This document shows, in pieces, positions 12,301 to 24,044 of a DNA stretch of 64,000 nucleotides. A program made the position numbers and the translations under genes. The notes below the pieces were generated by a model. The model did no database searches. It was not told the DNA's origin and worked only from the letters and a program-made list of their open reading frames with translations. Each line of letters opens with the position of its first letter. Position 1 is the first letter of the stretch. The stretch lies in NCBI GenBank assembly GCA_964017125.1, contig OZ024914.1, positions 15,851,508 to 15,915,507 on the forward strand. Direction: 5' to 3'. This DNA is from Flabesymbios commensalis (taxonomy: Eukaryota; Annelida; Polychaeta; Terebellida; Flabelligeridae).

Positions 12301-12660
12301 CGATTTGGTAGAAACATGTATTTATGTAAATAATTTATGTAAGGCACGTTCAATTTTTTATTTTTTTTTGAAAGTAGTTATAACAGATACTTTTGTATGC
12401 AAAAGGTTAATGGTTCTGTTATCTTAAAAGCTGATACAGCGTAGGGTTAATTACCATTGATTATTGAACAAGGCGCTGTTTTGACTCCCATAAAAACCCT
12501 TTCAGTGCCGGATCCATGGTCAGTGTTAACACAATGATGAAATATTATGTTTAGTATTGAAAAACAACAACAGCAAGTCATGCAATTAGAAGTAAATAAT
12601 AAATAATTTAGACGAAATATATATTTGCACGACGGCGATCAAGGGGTGTAAATCTTCAAG
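9387..12660 (+). repeat. Homeobox unit 1, upstream region
   Basis: This is the first full copy of the tandem unit. It starts within a dispersed repeat (AAAAAATACACTCTGGAAAGCG) and runs to the homeobox promoter. Matching copies are about 20459-23730 and 32393-35660. No exon is recognised in it; its short open frames are not supported by splice sites or family motifs. A poly-G run near 11076 varies in length between copies. Confidence 0.85.
11773..11806 (+). promoter_or_regulatory. Putative Smad-type site pair, unit 1
   Basis: GTCT (11792-11795), a 5-bp spacer GGAAT, then palindromic GGCGCC (11801-11806), with another GTCTG at 11773-11777. Smad1/5-Smad4 BMP elements pair GGCGCC with a GTCT at 5-bp spacing; here the GTCT half is in the opposite relative orientation to the usual arrangement. 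The same pair is at 22856-22870 and 34788-34802. Function is inferred, not shown. Confidence 0.35.
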
Positions 12661-12729
12661 CTTGTAATTGCAGACCAGCAGACTGTCAAAGCACCCACTG
12701 GCATGTAGCGACACCTTCAACCTGAGTGA

Positions 12730-12850
12730 TGACGTCATCGTCAACGCTACTCATACTATGATGACTTCATACAATATGACCCCCACCACACCTAGTGACC
12801 AATCACAAAGCGGGGTGGGGGTCGTCACCCCACTTAATATTTTGTATATA
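12730..12850 (+). promoter_or_regulatory. Core promoter of homeobox copy 1
   Basis: In order: TGACGTCA (12730-12737, a perfect CRE/ATF palindrome), GACCCCCACC (12778-12787), CCAAT (12799-12803), GGTGGGGGTC (12814-12823) and TATATA (12845-12850). The two GC-rich blocks are exact 10-bp inverted repeats that enclose the CCAAT box. The TATA box predicts a start site near 12875, leaving about 100 bp of 5' leader before the chosen ATG. All elements are conserved in units 2 and 3. Confidence 0.7.
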
Positions 12851-12976
12851 GCTGCTTGACCCATGTCGGCAAATCACTTCACCTTGACTTCTCAAGCAAT
12901 CAGCTCATTTGGATACTTAATTTTTTGGATATTTTATTTTACTGGATACTTTACTATTTTGGATTATACCATGTAT

Positions 12977-13994
12977 ATGCAGAACAAAATGGCTGATTTT
13001 CCAGCAATGTCTAAGAACTCCTACATGTTCTTGATTGACAACTTGCTCAAAGCTACACCAGTGGATATCAGAAATGGGTCAGGATTTGAGACCACTTTTC
13101 ACCCAGCTTTTCGTGCTGATCAGCAGACCACAGTGTCTTGTGTCAGACATCAGAACCCAGTTCACCAGATTGTCCAAGCTAATCACTCACAGAACCGGAC
13201 AAGGACCTCACCTGTCAATCTAACCAGGTTACCATCCCCTTCTACTTCACCAGGATTCAGACCAACTTCAGTCTCACCTTCTCCTTCAGAAACATCAAGT
13301 ATTTCAGGTAAGCACAGTTTTATCTCAAATTGTTCTTATATTTTATTCAATTACATTAGAGATGTTGATACTTAGCCCTAAACTCAAATGCTAATATTTA
13401 AAAGCTATATTTGAGGATCTGTAAAAGTCACTTGGCTTATTCATAAACTGAGACAGATTGAAAACTGTCAGGGCTCGAATATATTTGTACATTCACGAAT
13501 CATTATTTAATCTTTTTATTGATGTCATTGTTTTATCTATAATGTATTTTTGTATTGTTACAGATACGGATAGTGTGTCATTTGCCGGTGGAAAATCCAG
13601 AAAGGGAAGAAACAACTTTGGTCCCAAACAAATTGAGCAGCTTGAAATCCGCTACCAGCAGCAGCACTACGTGTCACCAGAAGAGAGAGCTCAGCTCGCC
13701 AGAAAGCTGAGGCTTTCAGACAGGCAAGTGAAGACATGGTTCCAGAACAGGCGTATGAAGGAAAAGAGGAGTGTCCAAGACAACGACCTGTGCCAGATGA
13801 TGACGTCACCAAAGGCTGCCATGCACCAGATCGCCATGGCCGCTTCTGTTAGAACCAGCCCACCTTCTGCCATGCCAAACATGCCATCACAGTTTGTACC
13901 TCATTACGGCATGCCTTCAGTGATCTACAGTGCAATGATGGCACAACAGATGCAGTACCCTAACTTCTCCTCTCCCTCCATGACTAGGTTGTGA
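12977..13994 (+). CDS. Homeobox transcription factor, copy 1 (divergent ANTP/NKL-type, Vent-like?)
   Basis: The gene has two exons, 12977-13307 and 13564-13994, with a GTAAGC donor, a TTACAG acceptor and a phase-1 intron of 256 bp. Joined, they encode 253 aa. Residues 18-24, FLIDNLL, match the eh1 Groucho/TLE-recruitment pattern. Residues about 60-110 are rich in Ser, Pro and Thr. Residues 122-181 are a canonical 60-residue homeodomain with F8, L16, W48, F49, Q50, N51 and R53 and the helix-3 core VKTWFQNRRMKEKR. The tail is rich in Pro, Met and Ser. The protein is expected to be a nuclear DNA-binding repressor. I chose ATG 12977 because upstream frames are not conserved between copies; ATG 12989 has a better start context (AAAATGG) and would give 249 aa. 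ANTP/NKL class is clear enough; the family is not, and Vent-like is a guess from helix 3 and the eh1 motif. Confidence 0.93.
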
Positions 13995-16078
13995 GGCAGA
14001 AGGACAAACAGTACAGCAAAACAACCCGCTGATGTTATAGTGCTTCATCCAGAAAGATTTCTATGATAAACATCAGTGCAATTACATTCTACTGGAATAT
14101 TGACATTTAAAACTTACCTTATGGTGCTTCAAAACTGCATTGATAAGCCCTACATGTTTTGAGAAATCCGACCATACTAACTGCTCACATGCCATATGAA
14201 AATTAACATATTCATTATATTAGTGCTTTGATCTGAGATACCATCATGCTCCATATCGTGCCATATGAAGGTTCGTGATGAAGTAGCTCCTCTTACACAT
14301 CATCATTGTTATCTACCAAACCTAATCCTTGTGGCCATATTGTTTCCATTGTTTATACATCAATACCATGCTATTTGGCTGATTTATATGAAAATAAATA
14401 GTTGTATTTCATGTTTGTGTTTATGTAGTGTTTATGTTTATGTAGTGTTTATGTTTATGTAATGTTTATGTTTGTTTCTGTTCCTAGGAAAACCTAAACT
14501 CTAAACCAATATTGTTTTAATATTGCTTCAATCGACATGTAAAGTATGTAAAAAACAACACAACAATATTCTCAAATGTCGCCATGAAATGAAATTTTTA
14601 TTAAATATTTGGGTCACGGGGTAAAATTTAACTCGTTGATAGCACATGCTGAAGACATATGAGCAGGATACATGAAAAACTTATCGTCCCGGCAAGGAAA
14701 TGTTAACGAGAGTCGACGACACAGAAATTGCCATAGCCTACCTATCAAAAAAAGGCGGACGAAAAATGCTTGCAAAATACGAGATAACTCACAACTTTTT
14801 CAGTTAAATAAAATTTCTGATTTCGGCATACGCTAAAGTGTAACATAATAAAATGAATGTTAACAATAAATGTTACGAAGTAGATAAACATGATAAATGT
14901 TCGCTAAATGTCACTTTGAATCTTGCGAAATTTAAATTTGTCATTATGGCAAAAACAATGAGAATGGAACAGGTTGATTCTCCCGAAGGTTTACTACGGC
15001 ATAACAAAAATAATATAGTCACATCAGGTGGGAATATAGTGCAGCCTCTTTCTGTCGATTGTTATGTAGGGTTCCAGGAAACAGAGGGTTTGTAAAATTT
15101 TACCCATTGACATTTTCCAAAATCCAAGATGGCACATTATTAAAAAAGTTATAACCCAAGTATTTGTGATTGAGAAATTTTGGCTAGGAATCTACTATGG
15201 GGGAAAATAACGACCATTACATAAGCATTAAAATCCATTATGGCCATCAAAAAGTTTTAAAAGCCACTATAGGCCTACATGATAGATAAATAGATAGATA
15301 TTTATTGGTAAGTCTATGCAGACTTATGCGTCATTAAAATGTACATGTATGCGAGTACAAATGTTTTCCACCAGGAATTCTCTCATTAATCTCAGAAAGG
15401 AAATACCTAAGGTAATAACATAAGATGAAGAACAATCATGATGTCTTAAATATGGATCCAAAGATAAATTTAATAAAACAAGCACAGTTTAAGTTGTTTA
15501 TTGCGCTTGTATAGTTAACGCAGATGTACATACCAATCACATATGAGCCATGTCTCTGTCAAAATAATAAATAATTCTGGTTCCATATTTTAGGTCATTT
15601 TTTCAAAATTTCTGATTATCTTCTATTATTCGTGTATTGGAGTATACAATGAATGCATATATTTTAATTCTGGTGGAAAATATTGGTATCTCACTCATAC
15701 TCTTCCTGGCTATATGGCCATATCACATATAGAGGCCAGTGTTTTCGCTTACCTTTCTGGTAAGTATATTGAACAGTTGTATTCGCTTAAGCAAATTATA
15801 TACAATATTTGGGGAATACCTCATTTTTCATCATAATTGCCTTGAATGTAATTTAGCCAGCATAATTATCGTAATCTCCTCGGATTATAATAATATGTTG
15901 ATTATAATGTCTTGGTTTTTATATGGTTTTAATCTTCAAAACGTAATTATTAGACTAACTAAGCATCTACCACAAAACATTTTAGAATTCATTGGGTCTG
16001 AAATTTGTTTGAAAAAGCTTATATGCGGCCCCGGCAGCAGAGGGGTTAACTGCCCTGCCACTCTGTACTCAAACTGAC
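13995..16078 (+). other. 3' flank of homeobox copy 1 (absent from unit 2)
   Basis: This stretch holds the presumed 3' UTR and flank. Unit 3 has the equivalent (about 36992-39032); unit 2 lacks it completely. A frame at 14853-15095 has a similar counterpart at 37820-38056 but diverges in frame before its end, so I do not call it a gene. The first possible polyadenylation signal is GATAAA (14065-14070), where unit 3 has AATAAA (37062-37067). Confidence 0.6.
14393..14398 (+). terminator. Likely polyadenylation signal, homeobox copy 1
   Basis: AATAAA is followed by a GT-rich stretch (about 14412-14480) made of repeated GTGTTTATGTTTATGTA-like words, as expected of a downstream element. The equivalent AATAAA in unit 3 is at 37407-37412, where the GT-rich array is shorter. 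Confidence 0.5.
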
Positions 16079-16510
16079 CATGTAACATGACGTGTATTCC
16101 CATGAAGATCATACAGACAGACAGACCACCATGAGGGATGATAACATTATCAACGTCATAGTAACTCATTCTAACCCTCACAACGCTGAAATATTTTTGT
16201 ATAAACCATGGAGACCAACATTTCAATTTGAAATCATCATACATATCTCAGTGCAGATCCTCCGCTTCATTTGAATACTTATTATGCTTATGTCATGGGT
16301 AAATTACCCCTATGAAAATTTTGGAATGTTAATCTTCTACATTTTTTTTTATGACAAATAAATCTGTAATGACTTTTTTTATGCCAATAAATTGTCTCTC
16401 TACATACCTGAAATTTCCGAATCCGAATAAAAGTCATTATAGCGTGTATACCAGGTTGTATAATATTGCATACATGGGAACGTGAGGACTCGGTGAGTAA
16501 TCATGTCAAG

Positions 16511-16612
16511 GAGAAAGAACGAAATTCGATAGATTCGTAGATCCGAATGTACGAGGCGTGCAGCGCCGAGTATATTCGGATCTACGAATTTATCGTAATT
16601 GAGTTCTTTCTT
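16511..16612. repeat. Long hairpin element in region D
   Basis: GATAGATTCGTAGATCCGAAT on the left pairs with ATTCGGATCTACGAATTTATC on the right, and outer GAAAGAAC pairs with GTTCTTTC. A copy lies at about 25361-25463. In unit 3 the left arm persists near 39480 but the rest is replaced by other sequence. Confidence 0.8.
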
Positions 16613-18465
16613 CGACTTAAAATATGTATGTATGTATTTTTTAATACGAGGAGCCGCGTTTTAGCTACGGATTCTGAAAATTTAGATTAATATTTGCAGT
16701 ACATTATAATAATGTTCTGCCAGTTTTTATCCGAGTCGTGCACATAAAACGCAGGAGCACGTTACCTCTTGGTCACTGGGGCACCTTTTGGCGATAGTGA
16801 CGTTCTTCACATATATGTACATTGTACAAATATAATTATAAAACATAATTTCTATGTTTGTCAGATACATGAGTACAATATGGCGTTAGATAATCTTCAT
16901 AGTTATCCTAGGGCACTAGGTTTTTTCACTGTTTTATATGACGAAAATCTCATGAGGGAGGGCGGGAAAAAATAAAATATAAAATCTTTGAACCTATTTC
17001 TGTAGAATTTTGTGAGGGCGACAAAAAAACTGTGCACCAATTTATGGAATAATTAAGAAGGGCGACGAATTTTTTGTTTTTGTTTTTTGGACTAATTTTA
17101 GAAAAAGTTAACTAGGGTAATGAGGGCGCTGGAAGAACTAAACATGCGCGCGCTGGATAGAAAAACACATGTTTTTTTTTGGTAATGCGCGACCTTAATC
17201 TAATGAGCGCGCTCATCTAAAACAGAGAAAAAACATAGTGGCCTATAGGTCCGCTTCATAGTAACACATCCTTTGGTACTTAAGCATACACAGAATGTTT
17301 AATGTTGCAAATAATAAAAAAATAACTGTAAAAATACAAGTAACACTGACTCGCTATATTTGTTGTACGGTTACTGGAAAAAATGCTTCAGATGAGATCA
17401 CATAACATTTCACAAACAATATCCCAAAAGCACCAGATACAATACAATATGAAGGAGTAAAAGGCGTGGAAGAACATGCACAGCTGGGCCAGTATTCTCA
17501 ATTTCGATTGATCCACATCTTACCTATGTGATATGTGAAAATGATAAATCTCGACCACTCACATGCTCAAGATCTGGGTCAATCGCGTTGTGAAACACTG
17601 GGGCCAATCCGATTGAAAATCTTAAAATTAAGATAATCTGAATTTTCTCGAATGTCAATTGGAAAAATTAAGATGTTCATAACTTTTCCAGTCGAAATGA
17701 GAGAGCGTTAAGATAATCTTAGGATTACCCTGTAAACATAAAACAATTGCATAAAATTTCAATAATGTTGGACCAACCGACTAACGACCAATGTCTAGTA
17801 TAATTGTGTGAAATGTGGCTACCCCAGTGCCTCAGTTCAGCATCAGAGCTAACAAAGCTTTGTAGGCATAACATAACTGAACAATACACATTATGTCTCA
17901 CATTGGATATAACGTTTGCTAATATGGGTACTATTAGCCTTGGAATAACATGTTCTTTATGGTATATAAATAATAATATTGAATAAAAACATATAAAAAG
18001 AGTGGAGGATGTCTAGGAATATCACAATGTATCAATGGAATAAAATAATGCATTTTCCTCGTTAACATTATGACCATTATTATAATCTTTTTCAAAACAT
18101 AGTTTCATTTAAACAGTCAAGTCTTGTACTACTTTCTCTCATATATTTTAAACAGGTGTTTGCAAGATCTCGAATATAAAACATGCTATTTTACTTTATG
18201 TGGTAAGGATACATTTCTCAAGAAGATCGCGAGATTTGACTGTGAAAAACATTAAGTGTAATATATACAAATGTGTTCACAAGTGTTTCGTAAACATATG
18301 ATCATGTCATGGGTAAACACAAGTAAAGTAGATTTATATTCTGATATTGTGCAAAATGAACAGCAAGTGCACTATATCGACCCTAGGAGAAAAATGGTAA
18401 AATTCAAATTATATACAATTATACGTGTGACCAGCATTATATAGAAGTGGATCATTTCTTTCCTA

Positions 18466-18503
<38 letters not shown>

Positions 18504-19320
18504 ATACTAGTCTCATATATCATGTACATAATTTGTGCTAAAATACACAAAGTAAAATATTATTCAAATATATTTCTAGCATGTGAAGAAAACTCAATAC
18601 AACATAATACACTTTGACGCGGTATACAAAACGCTAGAATAATACTTTTAATACAAAAACATAAGATACCTTACAAATATAACATATATGAGACAAAAAT
18701 CAGGGTCGGATTTAACAAACTTACGTCTGACTCAAGTCAGTTATTAAAACCGATACCTGGTGTTGACAGCGTTGAACATGGCGCGATTCAACACTTTAAT
18801 TGAATATGCTTGGTCCATATGTATGTGACCTAACATATTGGCTAAGACTGCATATATCACTGATGATAGAAATACGCCCTTAACAAGGTATTATTTATCA
18901 CAGTTATTGTATGACTAGTTTGTTTATTCAGATTTGACAAAATGGGGGTCAACTGTTTTCAAATATTGCTGATTGATGTCACATTTTATCTTTAACATGT
19001 TTAGAAGGTGGTACTTAATGTACTCATAAAAAATGAAAACCCGAATATATGCGGCACCGGCGATTTAAAACGTTTAATCTGAAGAGAGCTCTCAAAACTA
19101 TCGCTCGAAATGAAACAAAAAACATAATCTGCCTCAGATTTTGATTTTTGTGGCGTCAGCTTATATTTTCCTCGAATATCATGTTGTTATAATTTCAATC
19201 AAATATTTTTATCGTCAGTGTCCCAAAACAGACAAAGCAATAAAGCTATAGTAGCAGGTGGGTGCATAGTGGGGGATGTTATCGGAGGTAAAGCGGTGGC
19301 ACGACCTCTGGTACAAAATG

Positions 19321-19841
19321 TTAACCCTTAAAGTCACATGGATGTTTAAACACCCATTTTATTCCCAATAACTGTGATTTTAACCTGCAAATTGAAACAG
19401 AATAAAAACGAATCTAGTTGAGCTAAGCGCTTTAATCCTTTCAGATGACCGATTTTCTGAATCTGACGTCAATAAAAGTCTAAAGTCGATTCTTGCACTG
19501 AATGAGTGAAATATTTATAATGGCCATAGAACCATAACAATAATAATAGTGTTGGGCCGGCATCGTAAACGGTGAAACAATATTGACCCTTTCAGGCCTG
19601 AATTAATCATTGTCATCTTCATCCATTACAAGCCGCAAATTGCTGTCGCAATTCTTGATTTGCAGTGGTTGAAGATGACTTGAATTGGGTGGCAAATGAA
19701 AAAAAATATTGTTATGATTGAAACAGTTCCATAAAATAAATTGTTCTAAACCCCATACATTTCAGGGAATCAAATCATTCTTCAGAGATGCAATATCATG
19801 CTTTGATGCGCCGTGAGGGTTTAAACATGTTAAAGGGTTAA
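19321..19841. mobile_element. Non-autonomous TTAACCC-ended element with internal hairpin
   Basis: The element is bounded by TTAACCCTTAA and TTAAAGGGTTAA. Internally, 19611-19681 forms a hairpin (TCATCTTCATCCATTACAAG against CAGTGGTTGAAGATGA, apex AATTGCTGTCGCAATT). Copies lie at about 28198-28718 and 42485-43109, and the hairpin recurs near 63.35 kb. No coding capacity is seen. Confidence 0.7.
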
Positions 19842-20086
19842 AAAGAAACGTTGGTAGAGGCATTTAGAACACGGTTGGGTTAATATTGAGATGGCAGACA
19901 AACATTAAATCAATATCGAACATCTAGTATTCTGTGGAGTATTTACATGTGAGTGGATTCTGTGGAGTATTTACATGTGATGTAGATATGATTAAAACTT
20001 GGTGTTTCTAATCTCCACTTGGTGGCGCTGAAGGCTAACGCCACCAGCACAGTGGCTCCACCTGTGCCACCGGCGACAATGACAAC

Positions 20087-20458
20087 GGATTATACATCGG
20101 GGCCACGGATTATAAATCGTGGGAACGAATTTTAAATTGTTGGAACGAGTTATAAATCGTGGGAATCGATTGCAGCGATTCCCACTCTACATGCAAATTA
20201 ATACTTAATAATATTTATATAAATATATGTACAAGTATTAAATGCTCTAAAATAATTAAAATTACTATACATAATATGTATAGTAATTTTAATTATTTAG
20301 TAACAGCAGTTATTTTATCTCCGGTTTTGGTGCGGGAAACATATATCTATCTTGTATAGCATGACTAATATTATTAGTGATACTATACAAGATAGATATA
20401 TGTTTCCCGCACCAAAACCAGATATAAGATAGCTGCTATTATTATAAATAGTAGCAAA
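20087..20458. repeat. Block A copy: minisatellite and palindromes at unit 1/2 boundary
   Basis: Four 20-bp minisatellite units (20087-20166) are followed by the 22-bp palindrome and the 36-bp inverted repeat (20323-20419). The adjoining word GCAGCGATTCCCACTC differs from the other copies (GCAGCGGCCTATAGGCCT), a small local replacement specific to this junction. Confidence 0.85.
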
Positions 20459-23400
20459 AAAAGACACTCTGGAAAGCGTAGAAACCATTAGGATATATAC
20501 AATTTGATATACAATATCACATTGATCACCAGGTTATGAGAGGTAATCATATAATTTAGACACAAACTGTAGTGTGACTGGTAGTGATGAATATTAAAAT
20601 AACATTCATTGAGTGTTAAGAGCTATAGGCGTGATAAAAAATACTTACACATTATGAGTGGATAGTGTGAACATCGATAGCAATTGATACATTCACAAGT
20701 TATAACTGTCACTTGACTGTGCTGTTATTTCTATATTTCTGTAAACATTTCAAAAGGCGAAAATTACACTCAGAAAACTCGAAGATGTGAGACACACTCT
20801 GTTTCAATTGCACTCAGTAAATTCACAGATATTAGAAAAAATGCAAACTGCTATGTTATGTTAGAGCGTTTCTTGTACGTAATATGTAAGTATGCTCTAT
20901 CGCTATGACTGGTCTACTACAGCAACATTTCAATTGCTAAAATAAAGCGCTATGTTTTGGATATTTTAATTCATCTAGATCATTATTTGTACCGAGATAA
21001 CATATAATTCTGATATAAATGTCTTCCCAAAATGTCCCGAAAATGGCGGTCTCTGATATTTCAGTGTTTAAAGTTGTAAACATCTGGCGGACAATACAAT
21101 CCTCAGCCCTTAATCCTCTGACAGCTAACATCTCTGATGTCTAAGTATGTCGTCAGATAATACACACAACAAAATGGACAATACCATAGGAGACAAGTAA
21201 GCATAACAAACATAATTATTAATTTTTCATTTTCTAATTTCACAGATAAATTGTTTTAAATTACACTTGCAATCAATCATGCCAAAATCATGTACTAAAT
21301 ACACATTGAACCATTGAAAGGCATAGGCTCTTACGCATTTCTGCTTTAATGTAATAAACCTTATGCTTAATTACCATCATTTCCTCATGTAGCGAAATTA
21401 TCATCCTAAGTCTCATGGGATACAAGCTTCTAGAGATGTCAGCTTTTGTGAATGTGTTAAGATATTACACCAGTACACCAGTATGCTTATGCTACTGAAT
21501 TACGCAATTATTGCTTAATGCAAAATAATTCTGCAAAACATATTTTTAAATAGAGTGATATTTTATCTTTCTATCTTTGGTGATATTTTTGTAAATCCTG
21601 TCTTTTTAAATACCAAAATATATGGAAAATGATAGGCATAATAACACATCATTCGCGTGGGCAAATCATACTGAGGTATATAGCGATGCGGGTTCCCATT
21701 GAACATGTTGAAAGGCTGTGAATACCATTTTTATGTTTAAAATTCCCATTGAAAGGTTGTGAATACCATTTCTATGTTTAAAAAGCATATTATTTCACAG
21801 CATAATAGACGTTGATTACAGGAAGATTCAAAAGGAAAAAAAATGGACGCATGTGACTTTAGAAATAGGTTACTGATCATTACTATAATTACTGATAAAT
21901 GGGAGATCTTGTGATATCAACGGTGAAGTAAGATACCATATAATTAATCACTTGATTTGTTTATTTTACATTTCACCTAATGAGGAAGTAGGTCATAAAA
22001 AATTATGGAGGCAATCATAAATGCAATCTGCATAATTAGTAGGTCCTCATTGAACCATCTAGCATTGGGTCAATGTTGTTTTAGTGAGGGACCAATGCCG
22101 CCGGTGGTGGTTTAGCACAGACAGAATGATCCACGATTGATATTGTGTAAGCAGCAGCGCCTTGGTACAAAGGGGGGGGGGTGGCATTACAAGCATGAAA
22201 CGTGGACAAAGTGGTACATAACAAGTTAACCCTCTCCTCTCTATAGATTATTTTATTCATGTGTAAAAGTCAATTATTTGTCAAATTGCATGGCAATTGG
22301 TATTCCTCTCACATTGCATTTAATATTTTGTGCATTGAAATACATTTGTTGTGGTATATAATTTTTTTTCTTCTTGATAGGTAACACAACAACTTTAATT
22401 CGCAGCAACATGATACGATATAATTTTCTGAGGGTAAATAATCTACTTTTGAACTTCCTCAATCAATAATATCTATCTACCTTCCAAAATATAGAAGGCT
22501 CATACAATATCAAACACAATCAAGTTTTTTTTATAGACAAACGTTGTAATATTACGATTTTATTTACTACTAGTAAAACTACCGAAATATACAGTATTTC
22601 AATCAACAACAAGTCTTTTTATCTACAAGTACTTTTACGCATAAATATATATCTACATGTTTACTGCCATAGGTAATTATTATATATTTATTTTACTGAT
22701 GTAAAAAATCAATAGTGTTTCAATAGTGTTTTAATTTTTATATTGTTAATGCATACAATATTTGGTCACGCATGGTAGGTTTCATGACTTTTATATGTGG
22801 TTTGTTATTCCAGAGAGTAGTAAAGATAATTGACTAGTCTGGGGCTTAGTGGGTTGTCTGGAATGGCGCCTGGAAGGATTGTGATTTCAGGGAACAATGG
22901 GATGGATAGAACAGAAGGGGTAGATCCCAGATCGGCGAGTGTTGACACTTGTACAAAATATCCCGCCATGAACGCAGGCGGGGATTACGTTATTCCACAG
23001 CCTTGTTGAACACCTCCCCAAGCCTCCATTTTAGTGAACGCTGTGCAATTAACCCAATCGGTGCTAGAGTAGACGCTAGAGCATGTTAACCTTTTGACTT
23101 ACAATTAAATAAATTGGAAATAAAAAAGCATATAATCATTTCAACCTGGCACAATAAGGTGCAGATTGTGTGCACGCATAATATTTTTGTAACTCTTTTT
23201 GTTCAGTTCAAAATAGAAATGTAAAATCTATAATTAATGTTATTCTCTAGAACTGTTCAGTGCATCACCATAAATTAAGGAAATATGTTACCTAGTCACG
23301 TTAATAACTTGATAACTAACTAAAAAAAATTGACATAGCAAATTCTTTTAATTAGTACAAATATCGATTTGGTAGAAACATGTATTTATGTAAATAATTT

Positions 23401-23733
23401 ATGTAAGGCACGTACAATTTTTTAATTTTTTTTTTGAAAGTAGTTATAACAGATACTTTGGTATGCGAAAGGTTAATGGGTCTGTTATCTTAAAAGCTGA
23501 TACAGCGTAGGGTTAATTACCATTGATTATTGAACAATGCGCTGTTTTTACTCTCATGGAAACCCTTTCAGTCCCGGATCCATGGTCAGTGTTAACACAA
23601 TGATGAAATGTTATGTTTAGTATTGAAAAACAACAGCAGCAAGTCATGCAATTAGAAGTAAATAATAAATAATTTAGACGAAATATATATTTGCACGACG
23701 GCGATCAAGGGGTGTAAATCTTCAAGCTTGTAA
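20459..23733 (+). repeat. Homeobox unit 2, upstream region
   Basis: This is the second copy of the upstream block. From about 20890 to the homeobox it matches unit 3 at a constant offset of 11,932 bp, that is without indels over about 4 kb, and the short open frames it contains are identical to those of unit 3. It differs from unit 1 by scattered substitutions and small indels, such as an inserted CATGTTGAA near 21705. Confidence 0.88.
22856..22870 (+). promoter_or_regulatory. Putative Smad-type site pair, unit 2
   Basis: GTCT-GGAAT-GGCGCC, as in units 1 and 3. Because the whole duplication is recent, conservation by itself is weak evidence of function. Confidence 0.3.
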
Positions 23734-23795
23734 TTGCAGACCAGCAGACTGTCAAAGCAACCACTGGCATGTAGCGACACCTTCAACCTGAGTGA

Positions 23796-23916
23796 TGACG
23801 TCATCGTCAACGCTACTCATACTATGATGACTTCATACAATATGACCCCCACCACACCTAGTGACCAATCACAGAGCGGGGTGGGGGTCGTCACCCCACT
23901 TAATATTTTGTATATA
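23796..23916 (+). promoter_or_regulatory. Core promoter of homeobox copy 2
   Basis: CRE TGACGTCA (23796-23803), CCAAT (23865-23869) within the GACCCCCACC / GGTGGGGGTC inverted repeat, and TATATA (23911-23916). Order and spacing are the same as in copy 1, so the truncated copy should still be transcribable. Confidence 0.7.
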
Positions 23917-24044
23917 GCTGCTTGACCAATGTCGGCAAATCACTTCACCTTGACTTCTCAAGCAATCAGCTCATTTGGATACTTAATTTTTTGGATATTT
24001 TATTTTACTGGATACTTTACTATTTTGGATTATACCAGATACAT

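Larger units (their letters stand above)
16079..20080 (+). repeat. Downstream region D of unit 1
   Basis: No gene is recognised. The region matches about 24942-28960 (unit 2) closely and about 39033-43350 (unit 3) with more substitutions and rearrangement. It includes a hairpin at 16511-16612, half of the CCCAGTAAACAC foldback near 17730-17760, a TA microsatellite (about 18473-18500) that is much shorter in unit 2 (about 27366), and a TTAACCC-type element at 19321-19841. Confidence 0.8.

Noticed and set aside
12668-12859. 63-residue frame conserved upstream of each homeobox copy
   Set aside because: It starts at TTG, spans the CRE, CCAAT and TATA elements and ends right after the TATA box. 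Its conservation is that of the promoter in recent duplicates.
13035-13223. Alternative-frame peptide within homeobox exon 1
   Set aside because: It is a shadow of the real frame; the real frame has the eh1 motif and joins the homeodomain in phase.
14853-15095. 80-residue frame repeated in unit 3 (37820-38056)
   Set aside because: The two versions share a start but lose the common frame before the end, have no domain or splice support, and are absent from unit 2.
20937-21131. Minus-strand 64-residue frame present in all units
   Set aside because: Its conservation equals that of the surrounding non-coding sequence. It has no family match, and the truncated unit 0 copy breaks it.
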